A stretch of DNA of 6,646 nucleotides from CAVSBT01 sp964609465. GTDB lineage: Bacteria; Chloroflexota; Dehalococcoidia; DSTF01; JALHUB01. Positions 1 to 5,648 of the stretch are shown piece by piece (position 1 is the stretch's first letter; each line of letters starts with the position of its first letter). The stretch spans positions 1 to 6,646 of the forward strand of contig CAZSSQ010000133.1 of the NCBI GenBank assembly GCA_964609465.1. Direction: 5' to 3'. The translations under genes were made by a program, and so were the position numbers. The notes under the pieces were generated by a model, which was given only the letters and a program-made list of their open reading frames with translations, had not been told where the DNA came from and did no database searches.

Positions 1-863
1 GCCACTGCCCAGATGTGGTTGCAGAAGTAGCGGTTCAGGGGTGGGAAGTAGCTCAGGGGGCGCAGGTAGCGCAGGAAGTCCAGCAGGCGCAGGCGCAGCG
101 ACAGAGGCGTGGGGTAGGCACCCAGCTCCCAGTAGAGGAGACGCTCGACGCGGAAGCCGGCGTCCTCCAGGGTGACGCGCAGGCTATCGCCGGTCTGCTC
201 GTTGATGTGCAGGCGCCGCTCGTAGTCGGTGCGTGGGAAGCGCGGCGCGACCGGCAGGTCGGGCGAGAAGACGGCGTCGCGGTAGCGGAGGAGGCGGCAG
301 GCAACTGCTAGCGCCTGGTGCACGCGGCGGGTATAGGCTGGGTAGACGCGGTCGAGGAGGAGACGGTTGGGCGAGGTGTGCACTACCAGGCGGCCGCCGG
401 GCCGGAGTACGCGGCGCGCCTCGGATAGGACGGCGGCCAGCTCAGTCGGCGCCAGGTGCTCCACCACGTCGGTCATGAACGCAATGTCGAAGGAGGCATC
501 GGCGAAGGTCAGGCGGCGGGCGTCCATGAGGGCGAAGGCGGCTCGCTCCTGGACATCGGGCGGGTGGCTGGCCAGGGCCTGGTGCGCGATGGCCACTGCC
601 GTCTCTGAGTAGTCGATTCCAACGGCGCGGGCGCCCCGCAGGGCCGAGTGGAACACCAGCTCGCCGCGGCCGCAGCCGATGTCCAGCACGCGCTGTCCCG
701 GCTGCACCCTGGCCAGGGAGAGCGCCTTGCGAAAGCGGGGCCCAAGGCGCCGCCCCAGGGAGGTCTGGAACTCCCGGTAGCCCTCGGAGGCGCAGAGAAA
801 GTAGGCCTCGTCGTACTCGGCGGCGTCGATAGCGAACCTGTCTGCCTTCCGCTGTTCTCCCAT
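1..863 (-). CDS. Class I SAM-dependent methyltransferase (methyltransferase-11 type), C-terminus outside window
   Basis: This open frame reads without a stop from 863 to the window edge: 287 residues, with the C-terminus missing. It has the Rossmann-like class I methyltransferase order. Motif I is VLDIGCGRGEL (residues 59-69), the acidic residue ending beta-2 is D84 in VGIDYSE, an acidic D114 precedes ARRL, the beta-4 segment is FDIAFMTDVVEHL (125-137), and the post-motif RVLRPGGRL lies at 151-159. These residues bind SAM. The acceptor substrate cannot be told; the N-terminal EYDEAYF stretch and the C-terminal extension after residue 200 are seen in methyltransferases acting on many small molecules, lipids or glycans. 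I chose ATG 863 because a GAGG sits five bases upstream. An in-frame ATG at 899 would add 12 residues, but its nearest purine-rich GGGAG is too far away. It lies 112 bases after the hydrolase gene on the same strand, so it may be the operon's last visible gene or have its own promoter, which I could not find. Confidence 0.9.
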   Translation of the reverse strand, partial: MGEQRKADRFAIDAAEYDEAYFLCASEGYREFQTSLGRRLGPRFRKALSLARVQPGQRVLDIGCGRGELVFHSALRGARAVGIDYSETAVAIAHQALASHPPDVQERAAFALMDARRLTFADASFDIAFMTDVVEHLAPTELAAVLSEARRVLRPGGRLVVHTSPNRLLLDRVYPAYTRRVHQALAVACRLLRYRDAVFSPDLPVAPRFPRTDYERRLHINEQTGDSLRVTLEDAGFRVERLLYWELGAYPTPLSLRLRLLDFLRYLRPLSYFPPLNRYFCNHIWAV

Positions 864-937
864 CGGAGCCTCGTTGCGCCCGTGTAGTTGACCGGCCATC
901 GCCGCTGTGCGTCAGATCTCCCGCCGGACTGCCCCAT

Positions 938-960
938 GCCTGTTGTCGGGCATCACAGGC
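938..960. repeat. Short inverted repeat in the hydrolase-methyltransferase gap
   Basis: GCCTGT (938-943) and ACAGGC (955-960) are perfect complements around an 11-base loop. On the minus strand a competing stem is possible between ATGCC and GGCAT. No T-tract follows, so it is not a standard intrinsic terminator. It lies 16 bases past the stop of the upstream hydrolase and could act as an attenuating or mRNA-stabilising hairpin between the two genes, but chance is a fair alternative at this base composition. Confidence 0.3.
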
Positions 961-975
961 GCTAGCCGGAGGCCG

Positions 976-1809
976 TCAGGGGCGCACTGGCGGCGGAGGT
1001 ACATTGCTATCCTGGAGAAAGCCCTCGATGATGTCCGCCAGCTCCTGGGGGTGCTCGCGGTAGTAGGTCATGGTGGGCGCGACCACCAGGTGGCAGTCCG
1101 GAATGGTCTCCTGGAGCCGGCGCCCTGAAGCCAGCGGGTGGACGTCGTCGTCGGGGTGGGCGACGACGAGGGTGCGCGCCCGGACCTCCACGAAGCGCTC
1201 CTCGGGCAGGGGCGGCCCACCCAGCAGGCCCCGGATGGCCGGCACGACGGCCCGCGGGTTCTGGGACAGCAGCCAGCCGCGGATCCACTCGAACTCCTGG
1301 GGGTTCGCCTCGCGCAGGGCCTGGAACTGAGGCATGGCCATGGCCACCTCCACCGCCTTTTCAAGCCCCTGTGCCTCGATGATGGCCGCAAAGGCGAGGA
1401 ACATCCGCTGCACCGGCCCCATGTCTTCGCCCAGGGGCGGCGGCGCGATGAGGACGAGCCTGTCCACCATCTCCGGGTGGTCAAGGGCGAAGACGAGGCT
1501 GGTGCCGGCGCCCATGGAGCCGCCGCCCACGTGGGCCCGCTCGATGCCCAGGTGGCGGAGGAGGGCAAACAGGTCCTGGGCCAGGGCGTACCAGGAGTAA
1601 TAGGCGGGATCAGGGGTGTACCCAGAGCGGCCGTGGCCGCGGGCATCGTAGTTGATGAGGCGGAAGCGGCGGGAGAGGGACTCCGGGTTCTCGCCCAGGG
1701 CGTCCATCATGTCGATGCTGCCCATGAGGCCGTGGGCCAGGACCAGGGGTGGGCCCTGGCCGCGCTCCCGGTAGTACATGTCGAAGCCGTTGATATGGGC
1801 GGTGGGCAT
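976..1809 (-). CDS. Alpha/beta hydrolase fold protein, downstream paralog (hydrolase B)
   Basis: A 277-residue cytoplasmic alpha/beta hydrolase, the usual size for the family, with no signal peptide. The oxyanion-hole HG is in VLAHGLMGS (residues 23-31). The strand motif YDARGHGRSGYT (54-65) is typical. The nucleophile elbow is G96-G-S98-M-G100. The acid is probably D222 in HPDDDVHP (218-225), and residues 130-205 form the cap. Where the family normally has Gly-His six residues before the closing (E)HP, this protein has T246-M247, so the canonical catalytic His is missing. The nearest His are H224 and H253. It is about 70% identical over the first 127 residues to the gene immediately upstream on the same strand, a tandem duplication. 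ATG 1809 has a GGAG nine bases upstream. Likely substrates are an ester, lactone or C-C bond in the pathway of the neighbouring SDRs, but this is inference and no specific enzyme name is justified. Confidence 0.93.
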   Translation of the reverse strand: MPTAHINGFDMYYRERGQGPPLVLAHGLMGSIDMMDALGENPESLSRRFRLINYDARGHGRSGYTPDPAYYSWYALAQDLFALLRHLGIERAHVGGGSMGAGTSLVFALDHPEMVDRLVLIAPPPLGEDMGPVQRMFLAFAAIIEAQGLEKAVEVAMAMPQFQALREANPQEFEWIRGWLLSQNPRAVVPAIRGLLGGPPLPEERFVEVRARTLVVAHPDDDVHPLASGRRLQETIPDCHLVVAPTMTYYREHPQELADIIEGFLQDSNVPPPPVRP

Positions 1810-1866
1810 AAGATCTCGCTCCGCTGGCTCTGATGCCTCTGGCCGTAAGGTTTAGCGGCCACCCTA

Positions 1867-2688
1867 TCAGGGAGCCGACACCTCCTCGCTCAGGAACCCC
1901 TCGACCAGGGCCGCCAGCTCCTCGGGATGCAGTTGATAGTGGATCATGGACGGGGCCACCACCAGCCTTGAACCCTCGATGGCCCTGTGTACCACCTCGG
2001 CCGACGCCAGAGGATGAATGTCGTCACCCGGGTGGGCAACGATGAGGGTGGGCGCCTTGATCTCATGGAACCGCTGGTGGGGAAGCTCCGGGCCCAGCAC
2101 TATGCCGCGGATAGCGTAAACAATACCCTCCTCGTTCAGGGACAGGAGCCAGTTGCGGATCCATGCGAAGATCTCCGGGCTGGCCTCCTTCAGGCCCGCC
2201 CAGGGACGCAGGGCCAGGGCGATGTCCGCCGCCTTCTCCAGACCCAGCCCTTCGATGAGGAGGGCCAGGCCCCCGAAGAGCTGCGCCCCGGGCGCCGATG
2301 CCTGCTGCCCTAGGGGCGGTGGCGGCCGCAGGATCAGCCGTTCCACCATCTCCGGGTGGTGGAGGGCAAACACGAGGGCGGTACCGCCGCCCACGGAGCC
2401 ACCCCAGAGGGAGGCCCGCCGGATGCCGAGATGGCGCAACAGCTCATGGAGGTCCTCGGCCAGGGCATCCCAGACGTAGTCGGCGGGGTTAGTGGTGTAG
2501 CCGGAGCGGCCGTGGCCGGGGGCGTCGTAGTTGATGAGCCGGAAGCGGTCGGCCAGGTACATGGGGGTCTCGCCGAGGGCGTCCGCCATGGCGGTGCTAT
2601 TCAAGAGGCCGTGGACGAGGACCAGGGGCGGGCCATCGCCGAGCACCCGGTAGTACATGTCGAAGCCGTTAATGCGAGCGATCGTCAT
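1867..2688 (-). CDS. Alpha/beta hydrolase fold protein, upstream paralog (hydrolase A)
   Basis: A 273-residue alpha/beta hydrolase and tandem paralog of the next gene downstream, 57 bases away. It shows the same landmarks: HG in VLVHGLLNS (23-31), YDAPGHGRSGYT (54-65), nucleophile elbow G96-G-S98-V-G100, and a probable acid at D222 or D223 in HPGDDIHP (219-226). The canonical catalytic His position is again Met (S247-M248), with H250 and H254 close by. The shared start INGFDMYYR and shared PPPPLG after the nucleophile strand show recent common origin, while the cap (about 128-210) has diverged most, as expected if the two copies handle different substrates. The start at ATG 2688 is well supported by a strong Shine-Dalgarno that overlaps the stop codon of the upstream SDR. 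The eight-base gap implies translational coupling and one transcript. The exact reaction is unknown. Confidence 0.93.
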   Translation of the reverse strand: MTIARINGFDMYYRVLGDGPPLVLVHGLLNSTAMADALGETPMYLADRFRLINYDAPGHGRSGYTTNPADYVWDALAEDLHELLRHLGIRRASLWGGSVGGGTALVFALHHPEMVERLILRPPPPLGQQASAPGAQLFGGLALLIEGLGLEKAADIALALRPWAGLKEASPEIFAWIRNWLLSLNEEGIVYAIRGIVLGPELPHQRFHEIKAPTLIVAHPGDDIHPLASAEVVHRAIEGSRLVVAPSMIHYQLHPEELAALVEGFLSEEVSAP

Positions 2689-2692
2689 CCTT

Positions 2693-2698
2693 CACCTC
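2693..2698 (-). promoter_or_regulatory. Strong ribosome binding site overlapping the SDR1 stop
   Basis: On the minus strand GAGGTG precedes ATG 2688 by four bases and shares bases with the TGA stop of SDR1 (2699-2697). Ribosomes ending SDR1 would stop exactly on this site, so the two genes are probably translationally coupled. It also fixes the start of hydrolase A. Confidence 0.7.
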
Positions 2699-3491
2699 AC
2701 AAGTGGCATAGCAACCCGCCGTCGACGAAGAAGGTCTGGCCACTCACGTAGCCGGAGGCCTCCGAGGCCAGCCAGAGGGCCAGGGGAGCTACTTCATCGG
2801 CGTTGCCGGGACGGCGCATGGGGATAAAGCGGATGAGCCGGTTGGCCTGGGGGTCCGGGTCGCCCAGACCGGGCGAGTCCTCCAGCCAGCCGGGGGCGAT
2901 GCAGTTGACGGTGACGCCGTGGGGCCCCCACTCTTGGGCCAGGGCCCGCGTCAGGTTCATGACACCGCCCTTGGCGGCGCAGTAGGCGGCGCCGTTCGCC
3001 AGACCGCGCTCTCCCATGGCGGAGACCACGTTGACAATGCGGCCCCATCCCTGCTTGATCATCTCCCGGCCGGCGGCGCGGCAGGCGTAGAAGACAGGGC
3101 TCAGGTTGGCATTGATGATGCGGCTCCACTCCACGTCGCTGGTCTTCTCGGCCGCCTTGCCCAGGAAGAGGTCGGGGGCGGTGACCAGGATGTCGAGGCC
3201 GCCCATGTCCTTGACCACCTGCCGGACCATGACTTGGACGGCGGCGCCCAGGGAGGCGTCCAGGGCCTGGGGCTCGCGACGGCGCCCTGTGATGGCGATC
3301 TGCTGGGCCAGGCGCTTGACGGCCAGCACCTCGCTGCCCTTGGGGGTGGCCGAGGCGACGGTGACGTCGGCGCCGGCCTCGCTGAGGGCGAGGGCGATGG
3401 CGCGGCCGACACTGGAGGCGGCGCCCACCACCAGCGCCCGCTTGCCGGACAGGTCGAAGGCTTCGGGGCCCAGTTTGACGTTCTCCCACAT
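2697..3491 (-). CDS. SDR family protein with degenerate cofactor-binding motifs (SDR1)
   Basis: A 264-residue classical-length short-chain dehydrogenase/reductase homologue. The catalytic tetrad is all present: N129 (in INANL), S157, Y170 and K174 (AYCAAK). The PG after beta-6 (P200-G201) and the C-terminal YVSGQTFFVDGG (248-259) are normal. The dinucleotide-binding part is not. The usual TGxxxGxG reads VGAASSVG (22-29), with Val for Thr and Ser for the middle Gly, and the NNAG motif reads TAPD (104-107). It may still bind NAD(P) weakly, use another nucleotide, or act as the partner of the canonical SDR2 encoded just upstream. The open frame continues upstream into SDR2, but that part is a shadow frame. 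ATG 3491 is chosen. A TTG two codons earlier (3497) has a better-spaced GGGAG (five bases) and could be the true start. The pathway is not identifiable. Confidence 0.92.
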   Translation of the reverse strand: MWENVKLGPEAFDLSGKRALVVGAASSVGRAIALALSEAGADVTVASATPKGSEVLAVKRLAQQIAITGRRREPQALDASLGAAVQVMVRQVVKDMGGLDILVTAPDLFLGKAAEKTSDVEWSRIINANLSPVFYACRAAGREMIKQGWGRIVNVVSAMGERGLANGAAYCAAKGGVMNLTRALAQEWGPHGVTVNCIAPGWLEDSPGLGDPDPQANRLIRFIPMRRPGNADEVAPLALWLASEASGYVSGQTFFVDGGLLCHL

Positions 3492-3546
3492 GATCAAGCT
3501 CGCTCCCTCTGCGGACGGGCCGCCGCTGCCCGATGGACAGGCAGGC

Positions 3547-4386
3547 TCAGGCCATGCGTACCTCCGGGGCGAAGCCCACCGGCGCGTAGCCGCCGGCCAG
3601 GCCGCCGCCGTCGATGATGAAACCCTGTCCGGTGATGTAGCTGGAGGCGTCGGAGGCCAGGAAGATGGCCAGAGGCCCAAGCTCCCAGGCTTCGCCCAGC
3701 CGCTGCACGGGCACGTAGCTGCCGCGCTCCCGGATGAAGTCGGCGGCCTGCTGGTCGGCCTGCGGGCTCTGAACGACGAATCCAGGGATGATGCAGTTCA
3801 CGCGGACGTTGTGGCGCACCAGCAGGAGGGCCAGCGACTTGGTGAGGGCGATGACACCAGCCTTGGCGGCGGCATAGGCGAAGTTGGCGGCATAGCCGCG
3901 CAGGGCAGTGCCCGAGCCCACGTTGATGATGACACCCCTGCCCTGCTGCACCATGTGGCGGGCAGCGGCCCGGGCGCAGTAGAACGTGCCGGACAGGTTC
4001 ACCTCCAGGGTATCGTGCCACTCGTCGTCGGAGACGTCCCAGAGCTCCTTGCCCTGGGTGATGGCGTCGCCGATGCCGGCGTTGCTGAGCATGATGTCGA
4101 GTCGCCCGAACTCCTGGACGCAGCGCTGGATGAGCTCGTCCACGGCCGCCGAGTCGCGGACATCGGCGCGGACGGCCAGGGCGCGCCCGGACGGGCGCCC
4201 GTCTGGGCGCCGGCCCAGGGCTTCAACCTCCCGCACCGTGCTCTCGATCTGGTCCTGGCTCCGGGCTGCGGCCACAATGTCGGCCCCTGCCATCGCCAGG
4301 GCGAGGGCCATCTGCCTGCCCAGTCCCCGACCGGCGCCGGTCACGATGGCTACCCTATCCTTCAGCTCCAGCCTCTCGCGGTACAT
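3547..4386 (-). CDS. Short-chain dehydrogenase/reductase, classical type (SDR2)
   Basis: A 279-residue NAD(P)-dependent oxidoreductase, probably interconverting an alcohol and a ketone in the cytoplasm. All classical SDR signatures are visible: TGAGRGLG (16-23), SNAG (101-104, for NNAG), catalytic N130, S158, Y171 and K175 (YAAAK), P201-G202, and the C-terminal YITGQGFIIDGG (250-261). Arg at 42, just after beta-2 (AAARS), and Arg at 20 hint at NADP(H) rather than NAD(H); this is inference. The enzyme is longer than the typical 250 residues in two places: about eight extra residues from a 12-base repeat near residues 58-69, and a tail of about 18 residues after the DGG motif. ATG 4386 is preceded by a perfect GGAGG six bases away; an in-frame ATG at 4416 lacks such support. 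It is the first gene of the leftward operon, 55 bases before SDR1. FabG-like function is possible but nothing around it suggests fatty-acid synthesis. Confidence 0.95.
   Translation of the reverse strand: MYRERLELKDRVAIVTGAGRGLGRQMALALAMAGADIVAAARSQDQIESTVREVEALGRRPDGRPSGRALAVRADVRDSAAVDELIQRCVQEFGRLDIMLSNAGIGDAITQGKELWDVSDDEWHDTLEVNLSGTFYCARAAARHMVQQGRGVIINVGSGTALRGYAANFAYAAAKAGVIALTKSLALLLVRHNVRVNCIIPGFVVQSPQADQQAADFIRERGSYVPVQRLGEAWELGPLAIFLASDASSYITGQGFIIDGGGLAGGYAPVGFAPEVRMA
4180..4215 (-). repeat. Three-unit 12-base tandem repeat inside SDR2
   Basis: Three imperfect 12-base units, each built around GGGCGCCC, encode G-R-R-P, D-G-R-P and S-G-R-A (residues 58-69 of SDR2). The frame is kept. 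In most SDRs the text runs directly from LGRR to ALAV, so roughly two units look like an in-frame expansion. Confidence 0.75.
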
Positions 4387-4392
4387 GGTTGT

Positions 4393-4397
4393 CCTCC
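4393..4397 (-). promoter_or_regulatory. Ribosome binding site of SDR2
   Basis: On the minus strand GGAGG lies six bases before ATG 4386. It decides this start over the in-frame ATG at 4416. Confidence 0.8.
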
Positions 4398-4433
4398 GTG
4401 CGCCGCTCTCCCCCAATGGAGCGCACGCCGCTT

Positions 4434-4462
4434 ATTGTAGCGGGCTTTGGAGTGTGGGTCAG
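4434..4462 (-). promoter_or_regulatory. Sigma70-like promoter for the leftward SDR/hydrolase operon
   Basis: On the minus strand CTGACC (4462-4457, four of six matches to TTGACA) is followed after 17 bases by TACAAT (4439-4434, five of six matches to TATAAT). The expected start would be near 4427, giving a leader of about 40 bases that includes the SDR2 ribosome binding site. Position, strand and spacing all fit. It is predicted from consensus only. Confidence 0.6.
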
Positions 4463-4481
4463 CCCTTGGCCGCTGGCGGCG

Positions 4482-4509
4482 TTGACAGCCTCCGTTGACG
4501 ACCTATGAT
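4482..4509 (+). promoter_or_regulatory. Sigma70-like promoter for the DUF72 gene
   Basis: A perfect TTGACA (4482-4487) is followed after 16 bases by TATGAT (4504-4509, five of six). This is the best consensus promoter in the window. Transcription would start near 4516, about 43 bases before the DUF72 ATG. Its -35 box is 19 bases from the -35 box of the leftward promoter, so a regulator bound between them could affect both. Confidence 0.65.
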
Positions 4510-4544
4510 GAGGGCGCCCCGCCGGGGGCGCAGCGCATCTTGGC

Positions 4545-4550
4545 GAGGAG
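4545..4550 (+). promoter_or_regulatory. Ribosome binding site of the DUF72 gene
   Basis: GAGGAG lies eight bases before ATG 4559. The in-frame ATG at 4505 is inside the predicted -10 box, so it cannot be the start of a protein made from that promoter. Confidence 0.7.
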
Positions 4551-4558
4551 TGTCTTCA

Positions 4559-5467
4559 ATGACGGCGCGTATCCTGGTCGGAACCTGCTCCTGGACTGAG
4601 CGCAGCCTGGTGGCCAGCGGGCGCTTCTATCCGCCGGAGCTCAAGTCGGCGGAGGAGCGACTGCGCTTCTATGCCGAGCAGTTCCCCATCGTGGAGGTGG
4701 ATAGCACCTACTACGGGCTGCCCTCGGAGCGTAACGCCGCCCTCTGGGTGGAGCGCACGCCGGACGAGTTCATCTTCGACATCAAGGCCTTCGCGCTTTT
4801 CACGCAGCACCCGACGCCGCTGGCTTCGCTACCCAAGGACGTGCGGGAGGCGCTGCCAGCCGCTCTGCACTCAAAGCGGAACATCTACTACCGGGACATC
4901 CCGCCGGAGGTCCGCGACGAGCTGTGGCAGCGCTTCGCCAGCGCCCTGCTCCCGCTGGACAGCGCCGGCAAGCTGGGCGTGGTCCTCTTTCAGTTCCCGC
5001 CCTGGTTCATGCCCGCCCATGAGAGCCGGGCCCATGTTCTGGAGGCACAAGAGAGGCTGCCTCAGTACCGCGTGGCCGTGGAGTTCCGCAACAATCGCTG
5101 GCTCTCGGACCTCAACCGTGACCGCACCCTTGACTTCTTACGTCAGAACCGGCTGCCCTTCGTCTGCGTCGACGAGCCCCAGGGGCTGACGAACAGCGTG
5201 CCGCCAGCGGCGGAGGCGACGGCGGAGATCGGGCTGGTGCGCTTCCACGGCCGCAACCGAGAGATGTGGGCGAAGAAGGGCGCCACCACGGGCGAGCGCT
5301 TCGACTATCTCTACTCGGAGCAGGAGCTGGCCGAGTGGCTCCCAGCCGTCGAGCGGCTGGCGGGCGAGACGCGGGAGCTGCACCTGTTGATGAACAACTG
5401 CGTGCAGGACAAGGCGGTGGTGAACGCGCGCCAGCTCGCCCTCATGGCGGCGGGGCGCTCTGGCTGA
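4559..5467 (+). CDS. DUF72 family protein (YecE-like)
   Basis: A 302-residue cytoplasmic protein matching the DUF72/YecE family, which adopts a TIM-barrel fold and has no settled biochemical role. Hallmarks run in the expected order: VGTCSW at the N-terminus (7-12), FYP (23-25), VEVDSTYYGLPSE (45-57), FIFDIKAF (71-78), LGVVLFQFPP (139-148), VAVEFRNNRW (172-181), VCVDEPQG (202-209), LVRFHGRNREMW (226-237), YLYSEQELAEW (250-260) and the C-terminal MNNCVQDKAVVNARQL (278-293). The length and completeness indicate an intact gene. The conserved acidic and aromatic residues lining the barrel are present, which fits an enzyme acting on an unknown substrate. It has its own promoter and is transcribed away from the SDR operon, so a functional link to that operon is possible but unproven. 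Confidence 0.95.
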   Translation: MTARILVGTCSWTERSLVASGRFYPPELKSAEERLRFYAEQFPIVEVDSTYYGLPSERNAALWVERTPDEFIFDIKAFALFTQHPTPLASLPKDVREALPAALHSKRNIYYRDIPPEVRDELWQRFASALLPLDSAGKLGVVLFQFPPWFMPAHESRAHVLEAQERLPQYRVAVEFRNNRWLSDLNRDRTLDFLRQNRLPFVCVDEPQGLTNSVPPAAEATAEIGLVRFHGRNREMWAKKGATTGERFDYLYSEQELAEWLPAVERLAGETRELHLLMNNCVQDKAVVNARQLALMAAGRSG

Positions 5468-5648
5468 AAACGGCTGGCGTGTCCGGCCTCACTGTGCCCC
5501 CGGCCAGCGGGCACCGTCAACGACGCATCAAGCCATGTCTGTTGGCGCTATTGCACCCAGTGTCGTAGCGGAGATCAGGCTGGCCGGAATGCGGCCCTCT
5601 GCGGGCTCAAGAAGTCCAGATTTCGCACTCTCAGGGGGTAAGGCCAAC
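5468..5648. other. Convergent intergenic spacer
   Basis: This 181-base stretch lies between the 3' ends of the DUF72 gene and the surface-protein gene. I see no credible gene. Besides the hairpin at 5494-5514 it holds a second GC stem, GGCCG/CGGCC (5582-5596, five-base loop), which lies on the downstream side of the minus-strand gene and could mark its transcript end. Base composition drops slightly around 5610-5640. Confidence 0.5.
5494..5514 (+). terminator. Possible hairpin terminator after the DUF72 gene
   Basis: GTGCCC (5494-5499) and GGGCAC (5509-5514) form a perfect six-base stem with a nine-base loop, 26 bases past the DUF72 stop. It lacks a T-tract. A longer-range stem GCTGGC/GCCAGC (5473-5478 with 5503-5508) competes with it. 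Intrinsic termination is therefore uncertain. Confidence 0.3.

Noticed and set aside
1138..1833. A 231-codon plus-strand frame opposite hydrolase B
   Set aside because: It mirrors the hydrolase codons in another frame, is very rich in Gly, Ala, Val and His, and has no recognisable domain.
1841..1860. GGCCG/CGGCC hairpin between the two hydrolase genes
   Set aside because: A five-base GC stem with a ten-base loop and no T-tract is expected by chance in DNA of this composition, and the flanking genes appear co-transcribed.
2919..3617. A 232-codon plus-strand frame opposite SDR1
   Set aside because: Low-complexity Gly/Ala/Asp-rich shadow frame; the minus strand carries the intact SDR catalytic tetrad.
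3492..3680. Upstream extension of SDR1 by 63 residues from an ATG at 3680
   Set aside because: It would overlap the end of SDR2 in a different frame, has a composition unlike an SDR N-terminus, and classical SDRs begin close to the beta-1 strand as they do from 3491.
3106..4440. A 444-codon open frame on the plus strand opposite both SDR genes
   Set aside because: It is an antisense shadow of high-GC coding DNA. It shows no domain motifs, no ribosome binding site and an odd composition, while the opposite strand encodes two clear SDRs.
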